This document shows, one piece after another, positions 54,876 to 64,000 of a stretch of 64,000 nt of DNA. Where the stretch lies: NCBI RefSeq assembly GCF_901000735.1, contig NC_081551.1, forward strand, positions 12,965,700-13,029,699, in the 5' to 3' direction. The translations under genes were made by a program, and so were the position numbers. This DNA comes from Corylus avellana (lineage: Eukaryota; Streptophyta; Magnoliopsida; Fagales; Betulaceae). The notes below the pieces were generated by a model, which was given only the letters and a program-made list of their open reading frames with translations, did not search any database and was not told where the DNA came from. Every line of letters starts with the position of its first letter. Within the stretch, counting starts at the first letter, position 1.

Positions 54876-56267
54876 GTCAGTTTCATAAGATCGAGTGCAG
54901 GCCCTGTGCGCTCGACTCCTCATTCCACTAGGGCATATGATCTCCATCCAGGTTTATTTTATCCATTGTTGCTTCATTCTTTGTTTATCTTTTTACAACA
55001 ATGTGTGCACTTGATTGGTATTTGGTTGGAGTATCACTTTGTTTTTCAGGACATGTGTTTTTGCATACAAGTTTGGGGGTATGATATGCCCACATATGCT
55101 CATTCAGGTATTTCTGTACTCTTGATCTTATTCTTTAGTTCTATACATACATTGGGGACAATGTATGATTCAAGTTTGGGGGTATGGAAAAACAAAACAC
55201 AGTCCATTTTTGTTGTTATGTCATTCTTAAGCATATGGTTGAGCTTTGATTTTGGTTTGAAATTCATTGCTAGGCTTAAAGTTGTGAACACATGATCATA
55301 TGACTTAGGGATTTTGAGTCTTATTACTTACTTTTGGTAACATGAGATGCTTCTTGTTTCAATTTAAATCTATCTTGAGCACACTAGCACATGTCTGTGA
55401 GGTATGAATTTTGAGACCAATTATGTTTGTTTTCAATGTCTTGAATTCTGTTGGGTGACATATTGGATGAATAACTTTGGCATGCTATATATGTATAAAA
55501 AAAAAAAAAAAAAAAATCAAGTTTGAATTTTTCGCTGAGTAACCGGACCTCTTGCCTCATTAAGCAGTGAGTGTTCGCGTCAAAAAGTGAAATTTTTGGG
55601 TTGATTAATAAAATGGCTAGCTTAGCTTCGTAGCCTTTTTGACTCGAGTTAGTAAGTCCTTAGGGGTGTCTTTACACCTAGTGCCCTAAAGCCATTTGGT
55701 TTGGGAGACATTGGCCTAACACTCGATACATGGGTCAATTAGAAAGCTTAAGGGAGCTAAGCATTGCAAAGCCTACAAAAAAAAAAAAAAAAAAAAAAAA
55801 GGAGAAAAAAATGTATGCCTTGGTTGTTTCATTTGATATGAGGTCCAATAAATTCTGAGATGTTGATTCATTCATATTGGAATTATTTTGAAGCCTCATG
55901 ATTATGTGTTAGTTCACTTTGCACTAATTGAAACTTTTGTATCTCAATCTGCCATTGGTAAGTGATTTGACTTGTGAATTCCTTGAAATTTTGAAGATGG
56001 AGTTTATAATTTTAAGCTTGCTAATGAATGAGAACCATTATTTTTGTGATGCTTTATCCTTTTGAATGACATAATGATGACAATGTTTGTGGGTATCATT
56101 CCTGGAAAACCCTCACGAGACTTCACTCGTCCTCTAGGGAATGCCTAGGGGTTTAAAAGGCTTGTTGCATATGCTAAATGCAATCGTATATCCCACGAAA
56201 GATGGACTTATCTTTTTGTTTTTCAGTTTATTTTCTGTTTTGTATTGCTAAGGGACTAGCAATATGT
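54876..56267 (+). other. 3' region of element B
   Basis: Polypurine-like tracts at 55069-55083 and 55172-55186, the conserved block at about 55530-55768, an A-run (about 55779-55800) and the hairpin attgcta/tagcaat at 56244-56263. Almost the same as element A. No pol. Confidence 0.7.
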
Positions 56268-56280
56268 AAGTTTGGGGGTG
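56268..56280 (+). promoter_or_regulatory. Polypurine tract of element B
   Basis: aagtttgggggtg abutting LTR 3 at 56281. Confidence 0.9.
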
Positions 56281-56901
56281 TGATAAGCGCCGAATGTTGC
56301 ACATTCAAGCCCCTTAATTTGCATATGTTAATTCCTTAGCATTGTTATTTGTTTGATTTTTGTTTTTTTTTTTTGTGTTTTCAGGTTATAAATAAAGATG
56401 CAATTAATTCCATTGATTTTGGGCTTAAAAGCACACGTTGAGATGATTAGAAGATATGGTTAAACTTAACCAATCATGGTTAAGTTTAATCAAATAAAGG
56501 AAGGGATTAATTCGGAATTTCTCAAATTGGAGTCAAAATCGGATTGGATTCAATTTTGGATTCTGCATATGTCTCGGTATTTTGGCCATAACTTTCAGCT
56601 CAAATATCCGATTGAGGTGATTCAAGCGGCACTGGAAAGCTAACTCAAATTTCTACAAATCATTGTGAAATAGTATTTTCCTAATTCGGAGCGCCGCATT
56701 GCCAAAATCGCCCCGCAAGATAGGAACGCAATTCTGGGCGAATCCTATTCCGATTTGGACTTAGGTTTTCTTTATCCTAATTGGACTTGGACTTAAATCT
56801 CCGAAATTTATAGGATTACTAGGGCTTCTAGGACTCTCCTAAGCCCTATAAATAGGCCTCTAAGCATTGAGAAAAGACACACCGCTTTTAGAGCAAAAAT
56901 T
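56281..56901 (+). repeat. LTR 3 of tandem array, truncated by gap
   Basis: First 621 bases of the same LTR, including the TATA box 56847-56854. The rest is in the gap. Confidence 0.9.
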
Positions 56902-57001
56902 NNNNNNNNNNNNNNNNNNNNNNNNNNNNNNNNNNNNNNNNNNNNNNNNNNNNNNNNNNNNNNNNNNNNNNNNNNNNNNNNNNNNNNNNNNNNNNNNNNN
57001 N
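56902..57001. other. Assembly gap (100 N)
   Basis: Exactly 100 N, the usual placeholder for a gap of unknown size. The sequence on the two sides belongs to different elements. Confidence 0.98.
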
Positions 57002-57511
57002 AAAAAAAAAAAAAAAAAAAAAAAAGAGAAGAGAAAAAAAAAATGCCATTGTGTCATTCTAATAGGGATTTCAGTGAATTTTGAGATATGGAGACATTAC
57101 ACATTGGAAAGCTTTGGAAGCCTCATAATTTTGTGCTAATTCACTTTACACTATTTTCAAACTTGTGTTGTTTTAGCATGTCCTTTGTAAGTAATTGCAC
57201 TTTGAGATTCCAATTCATCGTGAAGATAAAGTTCATCCTTTTAAGCTTGCTAATGAATGAAAATCATGATCTTGCAAGTGGTGCTTTAATTTTTGAAATG
57301 ACATGAATTGTGCAAGATGTTTGTGGGTAACATTTCTGGAAAACCCTCATGAGACTTCACTCGTCCTCTAGGGAACTCCTAGAGGTTTAAAAGACTTATT
57401 GCATATGCTAAATGCAATCGTACATCCCACGAAAGATGGATTTATCTTTTTGTTTTTTTGTTTTTTCATTTTTATTTTTAGTTTTGCATTGCTGAGGGAT
57501 TAGCAATGTGT
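57002..57511 (+). other. 3' region of an element whose body lies in the gap
   Basis: Poly(A), then sequence homologous but not identical to 27900-28380 of element 2. It ends with the hairpin (attgctg...tagcaat, 57488-57507). Confidence 0.7.
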
Positions 57512-57524
57512 AAGTTTGGGGGTG
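57512..57524 (+). promoter_or_regulatory. Polypurine tract
   Basis: aagtttgggggtg abutting the LTR at 57525. Confidence 0.85.
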
Positions 57525-58883
57525 TGTTAAGTGCTAAAATATTCACATTTTCAGCCCTTAACTTGCATGTTTTAATTCCTTGGTTTTAGTTAATTAGGTC
57601 ATTTTAATTTCTTTTTGTGTTTTCCATACTTTTGTAGGCGTTTGGAAGAAAATGAAGTAAATCTGGAAGATTTGGGCTCAAAGAGAGAAGAAGGGAAAAA
57701 TGGAAGCCCCCAGACATTGCGATCGATCACAGGATACCTACGATCGAGCGTAGTACTAGAGAGGACACAGCACGAAGCAGGCCATGAGTGATCGAGCTCA
57801 TAACAAAAGGCGATTGATCGCAGACCTGCGATCGAGCGCACACGGGCTGCGATCATTCGCACTCGTGCGCAGGAGACACATCAAGTGGTGGCCAGAGTGC
57901 CTTTCTTTCCATATTAGGATTTTTCAACTCTCAATTGTAGTAGGGTTTGAAACCCTACGAAATTCCTAGGTTTACTAGTTTACCAAGGACTTCTAAAGCC
58001 TATAAATAGATCCTTAAGCCTCTAGAATAGGGATGCCTTGTAAGGAGAATAATAGAAGCTCTTCAAGTTCAAGTCTCGGGTTCATTCTTTTCCTTTCTTT
58101 TCTTTTATTTTATGAAGATGTTTAACATTAATTTTATGTGTACTAAATTATTTAGTAGGGCTAGATTGAAGCTCTAGTTATGTTTTGTTAATATTCAATA
58201 TTGGCGCCTTTGTGATGATCTTGTTATGATATCTAACTTGATTAATACCTAGTTTCATAAATTCCTCATATGTGTGTGCCTGATCAACATGTGTATGTGG
58301 TATGGACTAGTTAGTTAAATCAATTTGGATGACTGAGTCCTAGGTTTAACATAAGTAACAAAAGAATCCACACCGCGATTCTTGGGTTAATCAACATGGG
58401 AAACCGGGAGTATACACACATGCCCTAGGCCTCATGTGTTTGTCGATTTCCATAGAACATATGCTTTTCTAAAAAACAACTTAGTATATACCATGCTAAA
58501 TCCTTTAGGAAAGAAAAGAGTTAGAGTATACACCCATGCCTAACTCGTTGCTTAGGAAAATCTATAGCTTAAGGAGTCTACACCCATGCCCTTAGGTTGA
58601 CAAACATTAGATAGACATAACTTGATCAAGACATTGGCATATTGATATATTAACTTAATATAATTAGTGGTGGATATCAAAGCCCTACCTTTTTATCATT
58701 ATCAATTTAAATCCAATCTTTTGTTTTATTTTACTTTGGGAATTTAATTTAGACAAGATTCAGCAGTCCTTGTGGGAATGACCCCGTATTTGCACACTAT
58801 GCTACTATGTTGACCTCGTGCACTTGCAGGTAAAACATCCAGTTATTTGCCTATTGATTTAGGTGGGTAATTGTGGAACAAAA
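57525..58883 (+). repeat. Athila-type LTR with mosaic similarity
   Basis: 1359 bp, tgttaagtgc to gaacaaaa. TATA box 58001-58008. The 5' part differs at many sites from the LTR at 28403. From about 58475 on it is practically identical to that LTR, including the unusual loop agtctacacccatgc. It is followed by the same acaag and the same flank as element 2. Confidence 0.82.
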
Positions 58884-58888
58884 ACAAG

Positions 58889-59452
58889 TTAGTTAAATCA
58901 ATTTGGATGACCGAGTCCTAGGTTTAATAAAAGTAACAAAAGAAATCCGCAACGGGTACTTGGGTTAATCAACATGGGGAACCGGGAGTAGACACCCATA
59001 ACCTAGGCCTCATGTGGTTGTCGATTTCCACAAATTCATGCTTTCTTAAAGAATAACTTAGTAGACACCCATGCTAAAACACTGATGCCTAATTCGTTGC
59101 TTAGGGAAATCAATAGCTTAAAAAGTAGACACCCATACCCTTAAGTTGACAAACATTAAGTATTCATAATATGATTGGATCATTGACATATTGTTATATT
59201 ATCTAAATATGATTAGTGGTGGATATCAAAGCCCTGCCTTTACCTTTTCATTTATCTTTTTATCTTTTTATTTCTTTTTTTCAATATCAATTTAGTGACA
59301 ATTTGATATTTTTATCAATTCTAAAACAAAATCAACAATTCTCGTGGGAATGACCCCGAACTTGCATCATATACTACTATGTTGACCTCGTGCACTTGTG
59401 GTAAAACATACAATTATTTGCTTATTAATTTAGGTAGATATTTGTAACAATA
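58889..59452 (+). repeat. Copy of element 1 3' LTR, part 2
   Basis: Counterpart of 29758-30321, again preceded by acaag (58884-58888) and followed by gagcc (59453-59457). Confidence 0.85.
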
Positions 59453-59457
59453 GAGCC

Positions 59458-60105
59458 TTCCGCCAACTAATCCTAAGGTCAAAAGGGTTTCCTGGCAATA
59501 CCTTACCAATACTAAGCCTTCTAATAACATGATTACTTCTAATGGAAAGAACGACTAACAAATCAAAGCCTACAATAATCTATTAAGCAAAAATGAACTA
59601 ATAACTCAATAAAAAGGGTAAAAGTTACCTTCACACGCAAGTAACGCCTCCTTCCTCACCAAATGCTCACACCACCTCACAACACTCACAAAGCAATCCA
59701 ACAGGGTTTCCCCAAGGTTTCTACAGCTAAAATATTGAAGGGGGGTTGGCTGGTATTTATATCGGGAGAGGTTGAGCGTAACATGGTAAATATCTGAAAA
59801 GAAACTACAAGGGCGAGTGCTCGTGTACTACAGCTTAGAGGGGTCAGAGTTGCAGGTGGCACGCACGGGTAAAAACTAGCGGTCCAAAAAAAGCCAACGA
59901 GCACTCATCCTGGTCCCCATACCAGTGCTCATGTACGGTTGCTCGGTGAGCACTAGTGTATGGTCCCCACATGAGCATTCATCTACTGTAGCTCCAAAAT
60001 CCAAAAATCTCAAAAATGCCTCTCTAGGTGTCCCTAGTGACCCAAAGTCCAATTAACCTCTTAGTTAAGTTGTCCTAAGCCTAATTAATTATTTGGGTCA
60101 CTACA
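59458..60105 (-). mobile_element. Copy of Tekay/Del-type LTR, part 2
   Basis: Counterpart of 30327-30974, with TATA box at 59754-59761 on the minus strand and the polypurine tract at 60106-60116. Confidence 0.7.
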
Positions 60106-60440
60106 TTCTCCCCTCCTTATAAAAATTTCGTCCTCGAAATTTCAAGACAAAATAACAAAAGAACAGCAATCAAATGGGGTAGAATGTTACCTTTCGTCTG
60201 TAGTGTTATCTGCATCGTCCTTAGTAGGTTCCTGGGCTATCTCTTCCCATCTGTCTACTGGCACTACTTCATCCTCGAATAGCTTTGGCAAATCACCTTG
60301 CAAGTCGTGCAAGGCATCGTATTCAATGTTACCCACACTATACCAATCATCGTCAATCTCGACACCCAAGTCGATCAACTCGCAAAATGAGTAGTTCCAC
60401 ATGCAATCTGGAACGACTAGTATTGGTGCCATAACCACAA

Positions 60441-60708
60441 TCAAGTTTCAAACAAATGTGGATATCGACTCTGCATGTCCTACTCCACTTCCCATGATGC
60501 TTCTTCGACACCATGGTTATACCATAGTACCTTAACGATGGGAATCATCTTGCTGCGTAGCACTTGCTCCTTCCTGTCCATGATTCTCACCAGCTCCTCG
60601 ACGTACGTCATTCCTTCCTCAATTCGCACCAACTCGAGATCAAGCGCCCAAATGCGGCAGAAGACCTTTTTCACTCCATATTGGGTTTTCAATCTCCTTT
60701 TTGGATTA
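60441..60708 (-). pseudogene. Copy of chromodomain fragment
   Basis: Counterpart of 31310-31577 with the same in-frame TAG before MQSRYPHLF. Confidence 0.8.
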
Positions 60709-60720
60709 GGAGACTGACCA

Positions 60721-61637
60721 ATGGCTTTATTAGGATTTCTAGGACTTATAGGGTTCTCATAATCCTATAAATAGGCCTTTATACATTGAAAAAAATACAA
60801 AATTCTGGAGAGGAGAATCGGAGGCTCGATCAAGAAGCGTTTCGGTTTCCTCTTTCCCTTTTTAGTTTCACTTTTATTTAAATATGTGTAGCTAATACTT
60901 TAGTTAGGGCTCGATTGAAGACCTAGTCATGTCTTTTTAGGATTTCAATATTGGCGCCTTTGCTGCGATTATATTTGAGTATTTAACTTGGTTAATTCCT
61001 TTTTAATCGAATTCCTCATATGCCTGTGTTGGATTTGTTATTTGTGTCAATTTGGATGACCGAGTTCTGGGCATAATAAAGTGACAAAAGAATCTCATCA
61101 CAGATTCTTGGCTTAATCAACATGGAGAACCGAGAGTAGATACCTTGCCCTAAGCTTCATATGTTTGTCTATTTCCATATATTTATGCTTTCTTAAAGAA
61201 CAACTTAGTATAAAATCCTTTGAGAGAGAAAATAATTAGAGTAAATACCATGCCTAATTCATTGCTTAGGGAAATTAATAGTTTAAGTAGTAGATACCGT
61301 GCCCTTAGGTTGACATGCATTAAGTATATCGATATAATTGTTAGCATTGGCATATTGTTTATCTTAATTGAGTCTGATTAGCGGTGGATGTCAAAACTCT
61401 AGCCCTTGAGTTCTTTTTATCTTTTATTACCTTTTTATTTTATTGTTTCAAATCAATCAGTGACAATTGGTTTAATTTTGTTAATTAATTAGGAAATTAC
61501 ATTCTAAGCTTAATTTCACAATCCTCGTGGGAATGATCTCATATTTGCTTGCTATACTATCATATTGATCTTGTGCACTTGTGAGTAAAACGTATTGATT
61601 ATTTGCCTATTAATTTAGGTAAGTATCTGGCATAACA
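60721..61637 (+). repeat. 5'-truncated Athila-type LTR, uninterrupted copy
   Basis: Counterpart of 31590-35146 without the nested element. The empty target, gacatgcattaag, is at 61312-61324. A tRNA-Asp primer site (17 of 18) follows at 61644-61661. Confidence 0.88.
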
Positions 61638-61955
61638 AGTTTTTGGCGCCATTGCCGGGGATTGTATTAAATTTTCTTTAGAATTTTTTTCCTTAAAGTT
61701 AGTTTATTTTTATCCATTTAAATTCTGTTTTTTTTTTTTTTTCAAGACCGATTTTGGGTTACGGAGGTGCACTCGAGCACCCATTCCAGGAGCTCGAGTG
61801 CACTAGTACAATCAAGCGCAGAAGCCCGTGCGATTGATCGCACATCCTGATAGTAGCACTCCAAAGCTGCAACTTCAGGCCGGTTGTAAGTTTTTCCTTT
61901 TATTTTTGTTTTTATTTTTGTTTTATTTTTTAATTTCCTTTTTGTTTTTGTTTTC

Positions 61956-63121
61956 ATGTGGGGAGGCATACCAACACCCCATTGACCATGTTCTTATTGC
62001 CATAACCCCTATCACCATGTTAGAGATTGTCCTTCAACAAGACAATTTTCTAACAATTCTTATGGGCATATGAACACACCATTCTCTAGACTAAGGAATG
62101 ACTGCTTTTCTGATTCCTATAAACTAATGCAATCCATTGCCAAGACAGAAGCTCACGAAGAGGAGCCATATCTCATCAATTGGCCTCAACAATAACAAGA
62201 AGAGCCGCCTCCTCTGAAGAGTTCTAACTTAGAAGAAACATTGTCAGCTTTCCTTGGCAACAGCCAATAATCAACTACTGCAATCCATTACCAAGACAAA
62301 AGCTCACGAAGATGAGCCATATCCCATCAATTGGCCTCAACAATACCAAGAAGTCGAGAAGAGCCACCTCCTCCGAAGAGTTCTAACTTATAAGAAACGC
62401 TGTCAGCTTTTCTCAACAACAGTAAGGCCAATAATCAACTGCTGCAATCCATTGCCAAGATAGAAGCTCACGAAGAGGAGCCATCTCCCATCTATTGGCC
62501 TCAACAATACCAAGAAGAGGAGCCAACTCCTCTATAGAGTTATGACTTTTCAGCTCTTCTTAGCAAATTTAAAAGCCAAGTGGAGGAAGGTAAACAAATG
62601 TTGCAATCTATCTCCAAGATAGATGATATCCCCAATAGAGAAGAAAAAGAAGAGCTTAAGAGTCAGTTGGTGGCCAATCCTAAGGGACACTACATGGAGG
62701 AGGAGTGCACTTACTATTATGAGCAAGCTATCACCACATTGAGGAGTGAAGAAGTGGTTGAAAATCAACTGGAAGAAAGGAAGGAGAAAAATGAGGTTCC
62801 ACAAGATCTACATTGGGAAGAAGGCAAGGAAGTAAGAACTGAGGCTTCTTCAACATCAACTCCTATTCCAGAGACACCAAGAGGCTAGGAGAGTAGACTG
62901 TTAGGGCTATTAGACGAGCAACTGTTTGAGAAGACTCTGAGTGATCTACCCCGATCTGAGGATAGTTGGAATTACCTATCTGAAGGAAAAATTTATTCTC
63001 TTGGTCTAAGAGAAGAAAAGATTGGTGCTTCAAATTTAAACCTAAGGGTCAGAAAGAAATGAGCACATCAAGGATGAGGATTCCGTTGGCTTGGCGGATC
63101 CCATATATTTTGACTAAAAGA
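61956..63121 (+). pseudogene. Mini-Gag pseudogene, copy 4
   Basis: Counterpart of 35465-36630: same ATG-TGG-GGA start, same TGA at codon ten, same triplicated segment (62124-62551) and the same KDWCFKFK end. The two copies differ by only a few bases, e.g. cgcctcctctaaagag versus cgcctcctctgaagag, so their lesions predate the duplication. Confidence 0.75.
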
Positions 63122-63755
63122 GTTAGCTTCAAAGGTTCGAGCGTAGGCCCTATGCACTCAAAGCCTCCATTAAGCTAGGGCACATGATCTCCTTCTAGGT
63201 TATAGCTTTTCCATTGTTGTCCATTTTCATTCCTTGATTATATGTTTACAACAATGTGTTGCACTTGACTGGTATTTGGTTCGAGTATCATTTATATGTT
63301 TTAGGGACAAAGTATCTTGCATTCAAGTTTGGGGGTATGCTATGAGCCATACCTATTCCAACCAATTTTCTCATCTCCCGGGTACGATCTTTCCATTATC
63401 TCGACACAATGAGGGCAATGTGTAATTCAAGTTTGGGGGTATGGGAGACACACACACACTTTGTCTTGTCCAAAATTTTGAAAATTTTAAAAAATGCATG
63501 TTCATGTTATTCTTTAGATTTTGGTTGATCTAGAAACTGTGATTTGAATTTCATTGCTAAGCTTAAAATGATGAACACATGATCTGATGATTAGAATTTC
63601 TAAAGTCTTGTTACTCACTTTTGGCATTTAAGAATTTACTTGTTTTAATTTTAAAATGCCACAAGCACATTAACACATAATTTGTGATGTATGACATGTG
63701 AATCTGATTGTGTATGTTTTCAATGTCTTGGGTGAAGCTGGGTGACTTGTTGGAT

Positions 63756-64000
63756 GGATACTTTACCTCACCAAATCAAAGCACACATTCTTATATTTTG
63801 CTCATACAACCGACAAATGATAAAGCCCTATGCATTGTTCTATGTTTCCAAAAAATACATATTGAAACATTCAATGAATCCATCTATGTACAAATCACAA
63901 CGAATACCCAATTGAAGTCAAATTATCCAATGTCTCCGTTTGATTTATGAATCAGAATGGATATCCAATTTCAATCGAATGATTCAATGTATCCATCGGA
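63756..64000 (-). repeat. Truncated minus-strand LTR, copy
   Basis: Counterpart of the start of 37265-38260. It continues past the window edge. Confidence 0.75.

Larger units (their letters stand above)
51852..56901 (+). mobile_element. Athila-type mini-Gag element B (second unit), cut by assembly gap
   Basis: LTR 2, a perfect primer site (53370-53387), an intact 422-codon mini-Gag, the conserved 3' region and the first 621 bases of LTR 3 (56281-56901). The LTRs and 3' region are close to those of element A, but the coding part has been replaced by the mini-Gag. It is a non-autonomous derivative. Confidence 0.88.
58480..64000. repeat. Duplicated segment, copy 2
   Basis: Second copy of 29350-37510 without the 2635-bp insertion, running off the window end. 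The following entries in this range are copies of features described for copy 1. Confidence 0.93.

Noticed and set aside
56860..57139. Frames across the N gap
   Set aside because: They contain unknown residues from 100 N and join unrelated elements.

Overview
This window is a block of plant nuclear heterochromatin built almost entirely from transposable elements. I find no confident host gene, rRNA, tRNA or CRISPR array. The host is probably a dicot. Evidence: Ty3/gypsy elements of the Athila/Tat type with tRNA-Asp primer sites, chromodomain Ty3/gypsy elements of the Tekay/Del type, one L1-type LINE, MITE-like elements, AT-rich DNA, and a 100-base N gap (56902-57001) typical of a scaffolded assembly. 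I cannot name the species.

Layout. 1-4.6 kb: unassigned DNA, then a decayed LINE lacking its 3' part. 4.6-14.1 kb: remnants mostly on the minus strand, including a 'putative plant transposon protein' pseudogene and a coiled-coil retroelement pseudogene. Three solo LTRs break this stretch, two of which carry younger DNA elements. 14.2-31.6 kb: a nested stack. A Tekay-type LTR (minus) is split by an Athila-type element (15678-30321, TSD gagcc). That element's 3' LTR is split by a second Athila-type element (20398-29752, TSD acaag), whose gag is split by a solo LTR. 31.6-37.3 kb: a mini-Gag Athila derivative with a 2635-bp minus-strand element inserted in its LTR (TSD gcatg). 37.3-45.8 kb: LTR fragments, a solo LTR, a 2.8-kb Tekay-type LTR and a 3.2-kb G-poor tract without ORFs. 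45.8-56.9 kb: a tandem LTR-internal-LTR-internal-LTR array. It holds the two intact large ORFs of the window, an 845-aa Gag-protease and a 422-aa mini-Gag. 57.0-64.0 kb: after the gap, the 3' end of another element, then a near-identical second copy of 29.35-37.5 kb that lacks the 2635-bp insertion.

How the parts relate. No element here encodes a complete reverse transcriptase or integrase, so all look non-autonomous. Four copies of a mini-Gag ORF begin at the zinc knuckle and appear to be fused to a short pol-like tail. They share LTRs, primer sites and a conserved 3' region with gag-pro elements, which suggests a layered parasite relationship.

The most interesting unexplained signal is RNA-like. 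In the Athila-type LTRs, downstream of the TATA box, four hairpins with different stems present nearly the same 12-15 nt loop. Stems show compensatory changes and the loops vary in concert between LTR families. A related LTR family has a duplicated pairing module with compensatory changes in the same place. Other conserved non-coding signals are arrays of CGATCG-centred palindromes, a hairpin next to the polypurine tract, and extra internal polypurine-like tracts.
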